Positions 35,308 through 47,883 are shown, counted from the first letter of the stretch. The stretch is DNA of 64,000 nt from Jackrogersella multiformis (GCA_902806575.1 CADCXD010000006.1:310001-374000), one strand, 5' to 3'. Program-made: numbers and translations. The notes: generated by a model from the letters alone, not told the origin.

Positions 35308-37588
35308 ATGTCCAATATTAGCATCCTTCCCAGGACGGCTCCTATTGCCATTGCCCCTAAACCCTCGCTGATCATTCCTAGTCACCAACATAACAACGAC
35401 GCATCCTTGAATAGTATGAACAGTAGCGAATCTACAGATTCGGACTCTGCCGTAAGTGGAGGCGGATCCCCTTGTGAATCCTGTCTAAGAAGGGGACTTA
35501 AGTGTGTTATCGGGGACGAAGACGAGAGCTGCATATCTTGTCGAGTCCACGGGATCCAATGCTCTTTAAGTCAGAGCCCTCAGCCTCGTAAAAGAAAGTT
35601 AGCGCGTGACTCGACCGAAGAAAGCAACGGGAAGAGAGGGTGAGTGCTCACCGATATTTTCATTCGTTGACCCCCATCCTTACCTTATCACCTTGCAGCT
35701 ATGGTCAACCGACTCATGGGAAAGGAAAATTCGCTGACTTACCATTGGCCAATGCAGCTCGCCCGGCAGGTCTGATAACAGGAGAAGGCGGCAACGTCAG
35801 GCCAGCTTGTCAAGTACAACTGCGAGCACTTCTTTAATCGAGGAGATGGCTAATTTCGGCGGCCCAATCTTGCTCAAGCGCACTCTTGGTCTCCAAGAAG
35901 ATCGGTATAGCCAATACATTGGCCCTACCACCGACTTTGAGCCGTCTCTTATCAACTTGTCTCCATTCGACCCTCAAGACGAGAGCCTACTCGCCCGAGG
36001 TACCCTTAGAAAGGTTAGCGATAATGACACGTTTTTGATGTTGCCTGATAATGCCACGCCTGGTCACGAGCATCAATATGACGACGTCGACGAGATCCAT
36101 CGGCTCGTTGCGCCCCACGGCCGCAAGCTGATTGATCTCTATTTCGAAGTTGTACATCCGGCCTTCCCCATCATCCAGAAGGTTGTCTTCTACGAACAAT
36201 ACGATCGAAACTACCGAGAATTCCCTCCAGCCTTATTAGCTGCGGTCTACATCCTCGCCATCAATTGGTGGGATCATTCGGATGAACTTTCCAAGTCCCA
36301 GCGACCTAACGTGCGAGAAATAGAGAGACTAATACGATCTTCTCTGGCCGATTCCCTATGGCGCCCGAAGCTCTCTACTTTGCAGGCCGGTCTTTTGCTC
36401 TCGCAGCGACCCGAGGGAGATCAATGGGCCCCGACGGCCCAGCTCGTGGCGATCGCTCAAGAGCTCGGGCTCCACCTAGATTGCACGCATTGGAAAATTC
36501 CGCCTTGGGAGAAGGGACTGAGAAAGAGACTCGCTTGGGCTTTGTACATGCAGGATAAGTGGGGAGCTCTCGTTCACGGACGGCCGTCACATATCTTTAG
36601 CTCCAACTGGGTCGTGCAGCCTCTAGCACCCATCGATTTTCCGGAAGCCGAACTAGACGACCAGAACCCGGAGGAGAAGATGGACATCGAAAGGGGTCGG
36701 ACTTTATTCGTCCAGATGGTCTATCTTACGCAGGTCCTAGCCGAGATCCTCGAAACGTTCTACACGCTCGAAGCCATGCAGAATGTTAGCAACGCTGGTC
36801 CCCAAGGCACCCACCTGGTTCTGGGCATGGCGAAACCCATCCAGCTGAAGCTCAAAGAATGGTACGCTGCAATTCCGACCGCAATCCGCATGGATTCCTC
36901 CTTCCAGTCCGGCAACGTCGCGTCTACCCGTTTATCGAGCATCGGATATTTGCACCTGGCTTACTTCGCGACGGAGATAACTCTACATCGTCGAATTATA
37001 AGGTCTCTCGAGACGGACTCGCAGGCTATTGACCCTTATGTCCAGCACATTTGCCGCAGCGCCGCGAAAGCCCGTTTGATATCTGCTATGGACTTTGTTA
37101 ACCGCCTGACACCTCAACATCTCCGGTCCTTCTGGTTCTTTGCGTCCAAGACTAACTTCGCGTTAATTGGCACTTTTGGGTCGCTCCTATGGGCTACTTC
37201 TCCGGGTCGAGAAGAGGCAGACTGGTACCGGCGCAGACTTGGGGAGTACCGTTGGACTTTGAGCGTCAGTAGCAAGCCTGGAGAATCTAAAGGCCTGACA
37301 GAATTCGCGATGGGCATGCTTGATATATCGACCGGGCTGCTGAAGAAGCTCCCCGAGAAGCCGGAACTGAGCCATAGCGGAAGCGCCATTGACTTCGACC
37401 CTGGTAGACGCCAGAGTATCCTTTCTATGGGTATCGGAAGCTCCGTGGGAGAGCTTTATAGCGGCATGACAAGCACGGACATCAGCAATATTCAAAGTCC
37501 GGAGAGTCCAATTGATAGTAGCGACGAAGACTATGACACGTTTGCCCCAATGGCAGGAATGGCCGGAATGGCCGAGAGGAGGTTATAG
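35308..37588 (+). CDS. tamA: Dal81/TamA-type Zn2Cys6 transcription activator
   Basis: Two exons, 35308-35639 and 35758-37588, give 720 aa, close to Aspergillus TamA. The intron (GTGAGT, branch GCTGACTTAC, GCAG) joins NGKRG to SPGRSDNRRRRQ in phase; an alternative nearer acceptor at 35698 leads to a stop. The zinc cluster is complete: C56, C59, C66, C75, C78, C85 (CX2CX6CX8CX2CX6C), followed by basic PQPRKRKL. Residues from about 125 on read IEEMANFGGPILLKRTLGLQ and QYIGPTTDFEPSLINLS, then the fungal-specific middle homology region with LSQRPEGDQWAPTAQLVAIAQELGLH. Dal81/TamA is a nuclear co-activator of nitrogen-catabolite genes working with GATA factors such as AreA. The first ATG of the frame that keeps an acceptable leader was used; an upstream non-coding exon is possible. 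Confidence 0.92.
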
Positions 37589-38720
37589 GATGGGCTTCTT
37601 GTCTTTCCCTTTTTTCGCTTTTTTCGGGTGCATTGGTAGAAGGGGGGCTGGCAAATGAAGTAGGAATAGAAAGGCTAGGATGAGGCAAGGTCACGCCATA
37701 GGCACGAAATCTGACAACTGATCAGATCCGCGAAAATTCCATTATGTATTCCTGGGCATGGGATTGATATGTCCTGGAGATTTTATTACATTTGTGGCAT
37801 TTATTTCATTATTTCCTTTACCACCTTTTTCATATGTCATCTTGGATACCATATTTAGAGGTCATCTGCTTCACATTTATCGGGCCATCTCGATGTTGTC
37901 GCTACTGGATCTCGTGCATCGCGAACAGTGTCCGTTGACCGGGTCGAGGATGCTTTCGTCGGGAAAGGGAAAAAAGCATTGGTGGGTGGCATGGATGAAT
38001 GGATGATGCATAGCTTTGGGAAGACTGTTATGTAGCCATGAGCAATCAATTGTACGAACTTGTCGATTCTATATGCCTCACCATTGTGGTAGTGTATGGT
38101 TCTTGTGGTGAGCGAGTCCAATTATCTCAGCAAGCTCTGTATTTTATTTACTAACATCTTGTCGAGAAATTTGATTTTCGAAAATAAAGGGGGATTCTCC
38201 GTGATATATAAGTGATCATTCAATTTAGGTATCTAGGGGTATACCTAATCCCTTAAAACATCCACTTTAGAGATCGGGAGTCATTTTAGGGTTCTATAAG
38301 ACTTCTCTATACACTCTATTCAAGGCCTCCTATTTTGCCAATATATTTCACACTAAGGATTTTTACATCAACACATCTTTTTTAATATCTTGTATGGATA
38401 GGTAAGTGTGTAGTTTGCTTAATTCGAAAGAGAAAAATGAGGTTTCGTTATCTTAGGTAAGGTTAAGCTATATACAGAGAAGTTCTAACAGTGCCACCCA
38501 AGGCACACACCTAAGCAAGCATACATACTTGCTCATCACACGATCTCGCGGGAGGACTTGCCGCGCAGTACCCATACACACACACCTTTATGATAAATAC
38601 ACGCTCGCCTCTCACATCCACCTGTGGTACCTAGGAGCTCGACGACCCCAAAGCTCAAAAGTGGAGGAAAAAGGAGACAAGCACCGAGAGGGAGAGGGCC
38701 AAGGCCCACCCCGCCCCGGT
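37589..38720. other. convergent intergenic region
   Basis: About 1.1 kb between the TamA-type gene and the minus-strand GH16-like gene. AT-rich from 38140 to 38480. No supported gene. Confidence 0.6.
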
Positions 38721-39734
38721 TCACGGGCCCGAGCTCACCAGGGCCGGAACGCCGGGCGCGGTGCCCAGGTCCACGCTGCACACGTTGGCGCAGTGCGCGT
38801 ACGCCGACGGCTCGGCCGTGTTGTTGTAGATCAGCTCGATCCACTGCACCTGCATCTGCGCCGACTGCCCCGTCGCCATCGCCCCGCTCCAGCTGCCGCC
38901 GTCGGACCACGCGTTGAAGAGGAGCGTGGTCGGGTCCCGCGGCGCCTGGTACTGGATCGACGCCACCCGGCTGCCGTCCACGTACCACTCGCTGTTGCCC
39001 GGCGTCCAGTCGTACCGGTGCGTGCGCCAGCTCGACCACGACCCCGGGATCGCGACCTTCTTCGTGGCGTTGGGCCGCGACACCCCCGACACCGTCGACG
39101 GCTGGTTCGTGTAGTGCACCTGGTTCGTCGCGTCCGACGTCAGCACCTCCATGTCGCCCTCCTGCACGTTCGCGTCCGACGCCGCGTCCCGATACGTGAA
39201 CATGGCCGTGACGGCGCCCGAAGCCCCGCGCGTGCGCGCGTACATGCGCATCGACAGGAACTGGTACTGGCTGGAGACGGACTGGATCTCGGCGGACGAC
39301 TGGAAGTTGCCGGCGGCGTGGCGGTACGTGCGCAGGGTGAGGAAGGTGTTGGAGGCGGCGGGGGCGTCGGTGTTCTTCTGGACGTAGACGTCGTTCTTGG
39401 AGTAGGTGTTCCAGACGGTGTAGTTGGGGCTGTTGTCGACCCAGGCCTGCACCGACCAGGTGTTGGTGAAGTTGGCGGTGCTGAAGTAGGGGTGGGTGAC
39501 GGGGGCGTTGAGGGCCTGGGTCCGGTTGTCGATGTTGGCCGGCACGCTCGGGCTCGCGATGTTCCGGAAGTCGAAGAACTTGTGGTGGGCGAAGTACGAC
39601 GGCTTCGTACCGTTGGTCGTCTGGTAGCAGTGGCACTGCGACGGGTTGATCGGGGTCGCGGCCTTGGTGGACTGGGGGGCCAGGGACGCGAAGGCCGCGA
39701 GGGCCGCGGTCCAGAGGTGGGACGTGGCGACCAT
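38721..39734 (-). CDS. Secreted GH16-like beta-glucanase fold protein
   Basis: Single exon, 337 aa. Signal peptide at residues 1-25 (LWTAALAAFASLAPQSTKAA). The central region has EGDMEVL (E192, D194, E196), matching the GH16 catalytic pattern E-x-D-x-E, followed by a jelly-roll type stretch with HRYDWTPGNSEWYVDG and TTLLFNAWSDGGSWSG, as in fungal concanavalin-like GH16 enzymes. Cysteines at both ends (QCHC and HCANVC) suggest disulphides. It has several N-glycosylation sequons and no GPI signal or transmembrane tail, so it should be secreted. Substrate (beta-1,3 or mixed-linked glucan) cannot be told. Strongly GC-rich throughout; opposite-strand frames are shadows. Confidence 0.88.
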   Translation of the reverse strand: MVATSHLWTAALAAFASLAPQSTKAATPINPSQCHCYQTTNGTKPSYFAHHKFFDFRNIASPSVPANIDNRTQALNAPVTHPYFSTANFTNTWSVQAWVDNSPNYTVWNTYSKNDVYVQKNTDAPAASNTFLTLRTYRHAAGNFQSSAEIQSVSSQYQFLSMRMYARTRGASGAVTAMFTYRDAASDANVQEGDMEVLTSDATNQVHYTNQPSTVSGVSRPNATKKVAIPGSWSSWRTHRYDWTPGNSEWYVDGSRVASIQYQAPRDPTTLLFNAWSDGGSWSGAMATGQSAQMQVQWIELIYNNTAEPSAYAHCANVCSVDLGTAPGVPALVSSGP

Positions 39735-42700
39735 GGTTGGGTGGGATATATGGATGGATGGATGGACTCTGGGGGGGTGAGGTAAGGCGAAGGGTATGGG
39801 ATTGGTGAATGCCCAGGGAAGACGGATGGGTAAGGAAGTGCTCGAGGTTCTGGATCTGCTCGTCTGTTCTTGGGATGGACAAACCGAGGATCTTTTATAT
39901 ATGATATCCTGCTATGCCTACGATCCGCCATCGCTAGTGACGTGCTCTCCCTCCTCCGGATGTAAGCCGCTTGTCCACCCCCTAAGAATTAGACCGAGAC
40001 CTTGCGCAACAGGTGCCGGAGGGTAGGGCACCAGGCCCTTCGCCGCAGCAGCCCGTCCAGCGAAAATATCTGCTCTGCTTCGTGACGTGAGCTCATCGCG
40101 CATAGGGATCATGCAGGGCGCGAGTCAGTCGCCAGCAGCCCGTTGAGAAACCGCCGGCGCGCTAGAGAGATTAGCTCATAGTTTCTGGGGCGGGTGGATT
40201 GCGGACTCGATCGCCTCCGCGGGCGGCATGCTCGATCCCTAAGGCTCCATCGTTGGATATTCCTTCGGGGGGTGTCTAGGCTAGGTTCCTCCCATGGCAG
40301 ATTTTGCCGTTTGGGGGTTGCGTTGGTTACCCAAGAGGGATTGTGCACCCGGAATGGGGAGGTAGCTGGTAACAGTCAAGCCTCATGTTGATTGGGATGT
40401 CTCTCTCTATCTCACTCTCTCTTGAAGCTTTAGCGGTGTGTTGGTTGCACGTGAAGGCCAAGTTTCAAAGCGATGTAATCTTGAATCCTTCACCTATTAC
40501 CGCTTCGTACTCGTGCCATGAGCTTGCCCCTGCGCCTCTAAAACCTGCTCTGCCCCTATTCCCAGGTGTTTGGTTACGATTTCAGACCGCGTTGGAATCA
40601 TTTGCGTACCTAGGGGTTAAACAAAGTTGCGTCAGGACGACGAATATCACAACGTTAATATTTTGAGACCTGCTGTACCAGACCATGCCAGCCAATGTTA
40701 GATATTTATAGCCGTTTAATCCTGTAACTGTTACATATATACCGGTACTTACATACCTTCAGGGAGGTAAATTTATGATTTTATTGTGCATCTCAGTTGA
40801 AATTTGAGGTATTCATCGCAGAAAATCGTACCTACTTAGATACCTTGGACCAATCAACTGATTTCTAACCTAGTTGTTGACTTGTCCCTGATGATCATGG
40901 GCTTCATACGCTAGCCGACTTACGTGATCCGGCGACCTTGTTATACGTCTAGAGCCTCTCGTTTTAGACAATAAAAATATACCGAGTAGCCTAACAAGTA
41001 GAAATCGACTGCTAAAGGATTGCTTACATGGGTAGCTACCGGTAAGGAAGCACTCAGCCGGATCTTGAGAGGCAATGGCTAATTCGAAAGAACACTAGAT
41101 TGAAAGTCTAGAATAGTCTTAATTAAAGAGCAACGGTTGAGTTATTCTGCAACCGTTCGCTGAGTGATCTTAGATCGCGGGCTCTATTATAGCTGCTTGG
41201 AGTAAGGTACTAGTTCTAGCTGATCGTCACTTAGCTTTATATGATTCCCGCTAACAGCGAGCTTCGCACCCATATGGAGTTATAAGCGTGTATTATAGGA
41301 ACCCTCTGAGAGATCAGAGGTGCGGTAAGAATTGTATGTGTTTTAAGGGGTAGTGGATATTTATGCTCGACATCTGGTCAACATCTTACGTATTTCGAGA
41401 TACACTGTCCTGTGAATGTGTGGAATCAGGAGTACCATACCTACCTACTTGATAGCTACGAGTGATTGTGAACTCCATGTCAAGATTATATCACTAGAAA
41501 ACTCTATAATATAAATTGAAGACCCCGAAAACTAGGATCAGGGGAGACTAACTTACACGGATATAGTCTAATTTTAAAGGCAGATATCACCTTACTAGCG
41601 GAGTAACTGTGACTATTTCGAAAGGGACTTAACCTAGGTTATTACCAACACTTCAATGAGGAAACGAGAAAGTTTCATGAAGGTAACGTCGCGGTATATT
41701 TACCTGCCTAGTTAAGTAGGTAATCGCCTATTATTAAGGCACAGGAGGGAACTATTACCAACTTGATACGTGGAAGGCCCAGAAGTAAAAGATTCTGTTG
41801 GCGTGCCGATGCACGTCAACTGACTCGGTGAACTAACCACGGAAGCTATTTCATCGCTATCTGGAGTTCATTCTCTACCTATGCTGCTTATTCCTAAATA
41901 AACCTCGAACCCAAGGGCGTAGTTCCCTTTTCCAAACTACCCTATCTTTGCTATGTAAGCTACTTTCACTATGAAGGGCAGCGTTTTTACTATTTGCGAC
42001 TAATCGGTTCTACATAAGCTGAGGGGGTGTGGTCGTTCATTTCGACCTTCAGGTATTAATGGATGGTGCAAACAGGTAGGCTTCATGACTCGCTTCATAT
42101 GGACTAAAATAAATTCTTACCTAAGACTAAAATATGAGAATGAAAAGTCACTTTAGTAATAGCTTTAGATAAAAGTTAACATCATTGACTCTTTATTAAG
42201 TAACTCCTAAACTAGTATACACCCTTCTTAGGTAGGTAATTGACAATCACAGCGGTACTATATAGTGTCAGATTTCAGGGGCTTAGAAGAACATTCTGGT
42301 CATTTAACACACTTATTATAGTCACCAATTCATGTAAATACTTAACATTAATAAAAGCAATAAGGTCGTTATCCTTATACTTGATACGTCCTTATACGAT
42401 TCTCAAAATATCGATGTGGTCTCCTTACTAAGATCAACAGCATCATTAACAGTATTCCATCAATATTTTAATTAAAGGATATAACAGTCGATGCTGTCTT
42501 GAAATGCTCATACGTAATTGAAAAGGGGGTTCAAATAATATGAAATATTCATCAAGGTATAATTTCGGTGGATGCTCTACTTCAACATTTGTCATCTCGC
42601 CTTAATACATTAGGTGGTTATCCTTGTCCCAAAAAAACCAGCTATATAAGTAATGAATAATTAACTAACCTATGCTTGAAACCCACAATCCGTAACTTAT

Positions 42701-43080
42701 GAAAGAGGTTGTTATAGGGTCTTTATCGAAGAATAATCAAACAATGTTAATCTTTTTCTAGACTTTTACATAAGAGCAGTAGTCAGATATATCCCTTACT
42801 TAGAATACGCGTCTCTTACCAGAGAAATCAAATCGGACATACGATTATAAATCAAAAACCAGACGATGGATTCCTGACTATACCTATTATATATAATCTT
42901 GTGGTTGAGATGAGGAGTGTTTCGGGCCGGCACCGGCCTAGATGCTATTGCGTGATTCTCGAGGAGTTGTCGTGATTGGGGGTTGCTATACTACCACATC
43001 CGTATAAAGAACCACATAGATACTCTCAAAAACAACATAGATTCTGGGAAAAACTGTAATCTCCGGAAGTTTTCATCAAG
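39735..43080. other. 3.3-kb gene-free tract, AT-rich from about 40.7 kb
   Basis: The first 900 bases are GC-moderate with no gene. From about 40680 to 42900 the DNA becomes distinctly AT-rich with many stops in all frames, few ACCTAGGT motifs, and no recognisable transposon protein. This may be mutated repeat DNA (repeat-induced point mutation style), but that is inference. The last 150 bases form the leader of the flavin monooxygenase gene. Confidence 0.55.
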
Positions 43081-44184
43081 ATGCCTACAGAATTCATTAG
43101 CTTGACGTTTCCGAACCCGTCTACGGAAATCAACCCGCTCCCAAATCCGTCCATCGACCTGGATTTCCTAGTGCGGTATGCCCGGAACTTAGATGACTAT
43201 GCCTTCAACTATACTCTCGTGCCTTATCACTCATCTTCGTATGACCCCTTTACTATCGGCGCAACTATTGCCTCGGTGACCAAGAACCTCAAGGTTATCA
43301 TTGCGCTCCGTCCTAATACGCTGTACCCTACAGTGGCGGCCAAGGCGCTCGCCACTCTGGACCAGCTCAGCAGGGGTAGGGCCGTCGTCCACTTCATCGC
43401 CGGCGGCAGCGACGAAGACCAGGCTCGGGAGGGTGACTTCTTGAACAAGAACGAGCGCTACGGCCGGCTCGAGGAGTACATCAAGATCCTGAAGCGCGCG
43501 TGGCAGTCGGCTGACCCGTTCGACTGGGACGGCAAGTACTACCAGTTCAAGCAGTTCTCGAACCAGGTGCGCCCGGTCAACGGGACCAGCATCCCGATCT
43601 CGGTGGGCGGGTCGTCGGACGACGCGTACCGCATCGGCGGCAGCCTGGCGGACATCTTCGGGCTGTGGGGCGAGCCGCTCAAGGAGACCAAGGACCAGAT
43701 CGACCGGATCTACGCGGAGGCCGAGAAGGCCGGGCGCGCGGACCGCCCGCGCATCTGGGTCACGTTCCGGCCCATCGTGGCGGAGACCGAGGAGCTGGCG
43801 TGGGCGAAGGCCCACCGCACGCTCGACCTGCTGAAGGGCAACCGCGCCGAGGGCAAGGGCCGCGTGCCGGCCGACGCCCCCCCGCCCCAGAACGTCGGGT
43901 CCCAGCGCCTGCTGGACATCGCGAAGCGCGGCGAGGTCCAGGACCGCGCGCTGTGGTACCCGACGGTGACGGCGACGAACGCGCGGGGCGCGTCCACCGC
44001 GCTGGTGGGCTCCGTCCAGACTGTCGTCGACTCCCTGCTCGACTACGTCGACTTGGGCGCCGAGCTGATTTCCATCCGCGGGTACGACAATCTCAACGAT
44101 GCTATTGACTACGGCCGGTACGTGCTGCCTAAGGTGCGGGAGGCGCTGAAGGAGAGGGAGGGCAAGACCAATGGAACTCATTAG
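43081..44184 (+). CDS. Luciferase-like (SsuD-type) FMN-dependent monooxygenase
   Basis: Single intronless exon, 367 aa. The TIM-barrel luciferase-like monooxygenase family is recognised by TIGATIASVTKNLKVIIALRPN, then LDQLSRGRAVVHFIAGGSDEDQ with NKNERYGRLEEYIKILKRAW, the SsuD-type sequence for FMNH2-binding oxygenases of alkanesulfonates or related substrates. IPISVGGSSDDAYRIGG and the C-terminal LGAELISIRGYDN are also typical. The proposed job is desulfonation or oxidation of an organosulfur or other carbon compound; reductase partner not present nearby. Start at 43081 gives full length. GC content jumps from about 50% in the first 200 bases to very high in the rest, against AT-rich flanks. 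Absence of introns and family distribution make bacterial origin possible. Confidence 0.9.
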   Translation: MPTEFISLTFPNPSTEINPLPNPSIDLDFLVRYARNLDDYAFNYTLVPYHSSSYDPFTIGATIASVTKNLKVIIALRPNTLYPTVAAKALATLDQLSRGRAVVHFIAGGSDEDQAREGDFLNKNERYGRLEEYIKILKRAWQSADPFDWDGKYYQFKQFSNQVRPVNGTSIPISVGGSSDDAYRIGGSLADIFGLWGEPLKETKDQIDRIYAEAEKAGRADRPRIWVTFRPIVAETEELAWAKAHRTLDLLKGNRAEGKGRVPADAPPPQNVGSQRLLDIAKRGEVQDRALWYPTVTATNARGASTALVGSVQTVVDSLLDYVDLGAELISIRGYDNLNDAIDYGRYVLPKVREALKEREGKTNGTH

Positions 44185-44494
44185 GAGGTTCTATGTATTA
44201 TTGGCCATACAAGTACATGGTCACTATCCTACGAATATTACCTAGCTTTAAGGAAAGCGATCGCCATGTCTAAGTTCATGGGAAATGAGCGGATGTTCTA
44301 ACTACGGCAGTATAGTAACAGTAATGAAATACACAATGGTTCAATGCTTGTCCAATTGCCCAAGTCATATCCATCAACTTGCTCTTCCGATACTCAAGAA
44401 AATAATCGTATGAATTCGTCTTCGTAATCTCAACCCCTGAAATGGTTGAAAAAATACCACATCATCTCGTGAATAGCAAGAATCTCGGAGCTTT
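44185..44494. other. convergent 3' intergenic region
   Basis: About 310 bases between the monooxygenase and the VIT/VWA gene; nothing specific seen. Confidence 0.6.
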
Positions 44495-47400
44495 CTAATC
44501 TATCGGAGCGATCTGAACTACAATTCGTTCTGTTTGCTGACTGTTAGGATCTGTGATTGCTTCTGCCGATTGATCAGTGGAGTCCTTGTTCGCATCCGCG
44601 AGTGGCAATTCCTTGCCGACAAGTTGCTCTTTTGCAAACTCCATGAGCCTAGTTGCCTTAGATTCATCTGGAACTTGCGTAGCGATGTAGCTTATAGCCT
44701 TCATATTCACTGCAATGACAAGAGTCAGTAATTACTTCTTTATGTAAAGATTCAGGGGTTTCAGGCATGTCTCGGGACCAACACTCCCGAGACAGGCTAA
44801 GAAGGGTAAAAAGAACTCTCGATGTTACATACTGAGATCCCAAAGGCCTTTGCAGTCTTGGAGGTCTCGCTCGAGCAGGACCATAACGACAACCGTATAA
44901 GCAAGGATACTCGCTAAAGGATGCAGAGCCATATTGTTCTTCAACACGTGTTCTTCTATTTCTTTAGCCGTACTAGTCAATAGAGGCCCTAGAATGGAGC
45001 CCGCGTCGACTCTGATACTACCATCGAAGTTTTGATATGAGAGAAGATTCGCCACGAATTTCTTTTGTAGAATTAGTGCGACGCCGTCTAAACTATCTGA
45101 TTCGGATTCAGAGGATTCAGGGTGTTGATCCAAACTCCGTCCCATCGTATCTTTACTTGAACCTAAACTATCCATTAAAGACGTACTCTTCGGTTTTGAC
45201 CTGAGAAATAGCCGTAGCGCCTGGACATCTATTGGTTTAAAATGCGTCTCCCTTGGGCTTTCCTCTTCCGAATACCGACACATAGGTTCCAGCTTTTCCG
45301 CCTCTGGGCCGTCATCTATGTTGGAACGAGACCTGGTGGATATTTGGATGCCCTTCGATTCTACCGGGCGGGAAGATTCGTTCGTTAATGCTGCATCAAA
45401 ATTCAAAGCAGCAGCGTTTTCTAGATTCCCCTGTTTGGCAACGCCGGGAATATCTGACCGTAACGATTTATAATGATGGCGCTTGGTACGTCGTGGTGAA
45501 AGTAGATCAAGGCCGTCGGCAGGGTTTCGTATCGAAATCGACATGAATTGGTCCTCTTCCCTTGGTTCGTGGTTTTCCTGTTGAAGGAACAGACTTGTCC
45601 ATTTAGATACAAGCGAGAAGCGGCAGGCGAGCTCCTCAGCTTGAGTTTGGTCAAGTCCTCGCCCCTGATCCTGACCCGATTTGGTGATCTCGTCCATAGG
45701 ATATTGTGCATCATTCAGGATAGCTTGTGCAGCAAGACTGTGGATTATCATGTCGGGTTTGTCTAGGACTATCACAGAGACGACAGCAGTGTCTCGGTCG
45801 CCGTTGGATTTTAGTGTTTCGATGGTGATACTGCTCATTTGATCTAATGATGAATTGGGTTTAGAGAGCAGAAATATTCTGTCTCCTTGAAAGCGGTTGA
45901 GGGTTCCAAGTTTGGCCGGCGATGTTAAAAACCCGTCATGGTTATCGATCCCATCTAGCTTGATCTCTAGGGGGTTAATATGGTTGGAGAGAGCTGCTTT
46001 CAGCATAGCGACGACGCGGTCCTCCCAACCACCCATGCTCGCTTTCGGGATAACCTCACAATAACCTCCACCCCGAGAAGCAATACCTTGCACCAGCGCA
46101 TGCGAGACATGAGCCCCTATCCCGAGAGAAAAGAATCGCACTGCGCCCTGGGAGCTGATTCTGGTAGACTGGACGAGATTAAGAGTCTCATTAAGCCGCC
46201 AGATTTCTCCATCCGTCAGTATGATAATGTCGCAAGGGCATGATGTATCTCTACTTTTTATCGTTGCGTCGAGCGCGCGCAGTAATTCAGTTCCTCCCAT
46301 GTTGGCTTGGAAATGTGTTTCCACATGATCCAGAGCCGCCTGTAGAGATTCCGAACTATAGACTTGTGAGTCCACCCAGAGCTTATCATACTTGGATCCA
46401 AATGACCATATGTTGAATTTTCGGCCGACGGGGATTCCCTTGAGGAAAAATTTGAGAGACGATTTCACAGTATCGATTTTGTCCTCCATAGAGCCAGATC
46501 TGTCAATTAAGAAGATAACCTCCCCAGTCTTCGGCGTAGCTCCGTTCTCTATCATGAGTGAGGAGGGGATTTTTATCATCATAGCCTTTTGATTCTCGAG
46601 AGATGGATGCGACTCTATCCAAGCATGCGCATGGTCAACTTTGCTCGGAGAAGTTGTTTCGATGGTAAGGACGAAGTCTTCGTGTAGGTATCCCGCTTCG
46701 GGGTCTAACTTAACCACAGCAACATCAACATTTGAACTGCGATCATTCCCTGAAAGGTCTTTCCAATTCGAAGCTCTGCCTTTATCATGGCCATGGTCTA
46801 GCAGGATCTTATGAGTTTCACTTTTGATCTGAGCTATATTTTCGGCTTCCGTGACTTCGACTTGCAGGTTGAATGTCTGAGGTGCTTCTCCGGGAACCTG
46901 CCCCGAAATATCTGCAGGAGCATTTCCGTATCTGTTGCCAATAGCAGTAGGGATATAAAATGTCGTGATATTCTTCTCTTGTGAGAATTGCTGTTTCAAT
47001 AATGTGACGTATGTGAACTCAGCTTCGACTCTCGTGTCGGTAGGAATGTTACCTAGAGTAGCTGTGAAAATCTCAGGCGTGTTCTGCTCCAGCAATGCAG
47101 ATTTACGATTCAGCAGAACCGCTGTCCGAAAAGCCTCACGAGCTTCGGCCTTAGGCTTGACACTGGCTCTTAGGATCTTTTCTCGTCCAACCCGGCAGCT
47201 GAAGCTTGTAACCGTGCATCCAGTAGGTAATGGGAAGACATAAGATGCCTGGGGTATAGGGACATCGGCGTTATTCCAGAAGACTTGCGACACCGTTACT
47301 TTGGCCGTATCTTCTAGAATGCGCCCATTGATCGAAATAGACCTTGGAGGTAATACATTTCGGGTGGACTCTTGGACGACGTTATCTGGAAGCTTCCTAA

Positions 47401-47578
47401 AAGATACACTTGGAAGAGGTGCCCTAGATTGCAAAGGAGAGGGTGACTTCAAGGAATCTGTGTGGGTGGGCCGTATGTGCAAATTGTATGTGTGATGATG
47501 TTGGCCCCCTATGTTGCTAAGCTCGGGTGGGAGTGGTTCCCGCGGGTCCCAGACAATCCCTGCGGCGAAAATACTCAT
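44495..47578 (-). CDS. VIT and von Willebrand A domain protein
   Basis: Two minus-strand exons, 47578-44833 and 44709-44495, give 986 aa; the intron has donor GTATGT and acceptor GCAG and joins GLWDL to MNMKAISYIATQ. The VIT domain lies around residues 70-190 (ISINGRILEDTAKVTVSQVF, SYVFPLPTGCTVTSFSC). The VWA domain begins near 350 with GEVIFLIDRSGSMEDK, the MIDAS DxSxS motif, and continues with IWSFGSKYDKLW and IIILTDGEIW. The C-terminal 400 residues are Ser-rich with a predicted helical end. VIT/VWA proteins (inter-alpha-trypsin-inhibitor heavy chain and PARP4 type) mediate protein contacts; fungal members are intracellular and uncharacterised. No signal peptide. It starts 305 bases from the divergent nine-exon gene. 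Confidence 0.92.
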
Positions 47579-47883
47579 AGTATTACCAGGATATACGATT
47601 GTTTCTGAATACTAATGTTCTAACATAAATAAGGGTTGAATGGTCACAAATAAAGAAGATAATAAAAAATGACTTTATAGGGGAGCCTTGGGAGCCTGGG
47701 ATTAATAATACCCATATATTGGGCAAGAATGCCTTGCTTACTGCCTTAGGGGCGGAGTCAACCTCATGGAAGGATTCGTCGATTCCCCCATCCACCTCCC
47801 CCTCTTTCGTATTAATAAAAACAACTGAATTTATTGCCCAGCCTCAACTAAGTTCCTGCATATTCTGATCAACATTCACAATC
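47579..47883. promoter_or_regulatory. Shared bidirectional promoter region
   Basis: Only 305 bases separate the start codons of two divergent genes (VIT/VWA on minus, nine-exon STAND-like on plus). It must hold both promoters; TTATTAATAAAAACAAC-type AT stretches are visible but I identify no specific factor site. Confidence 0.6.

Noticed and set aside
38529..39882. Long frames on both strands overlapping the secreted GH16-like gene
   Set aside because: Out-of-frame translations of a GC-rich gene; only the frame with a signal peptide and GH16 motif is credible.
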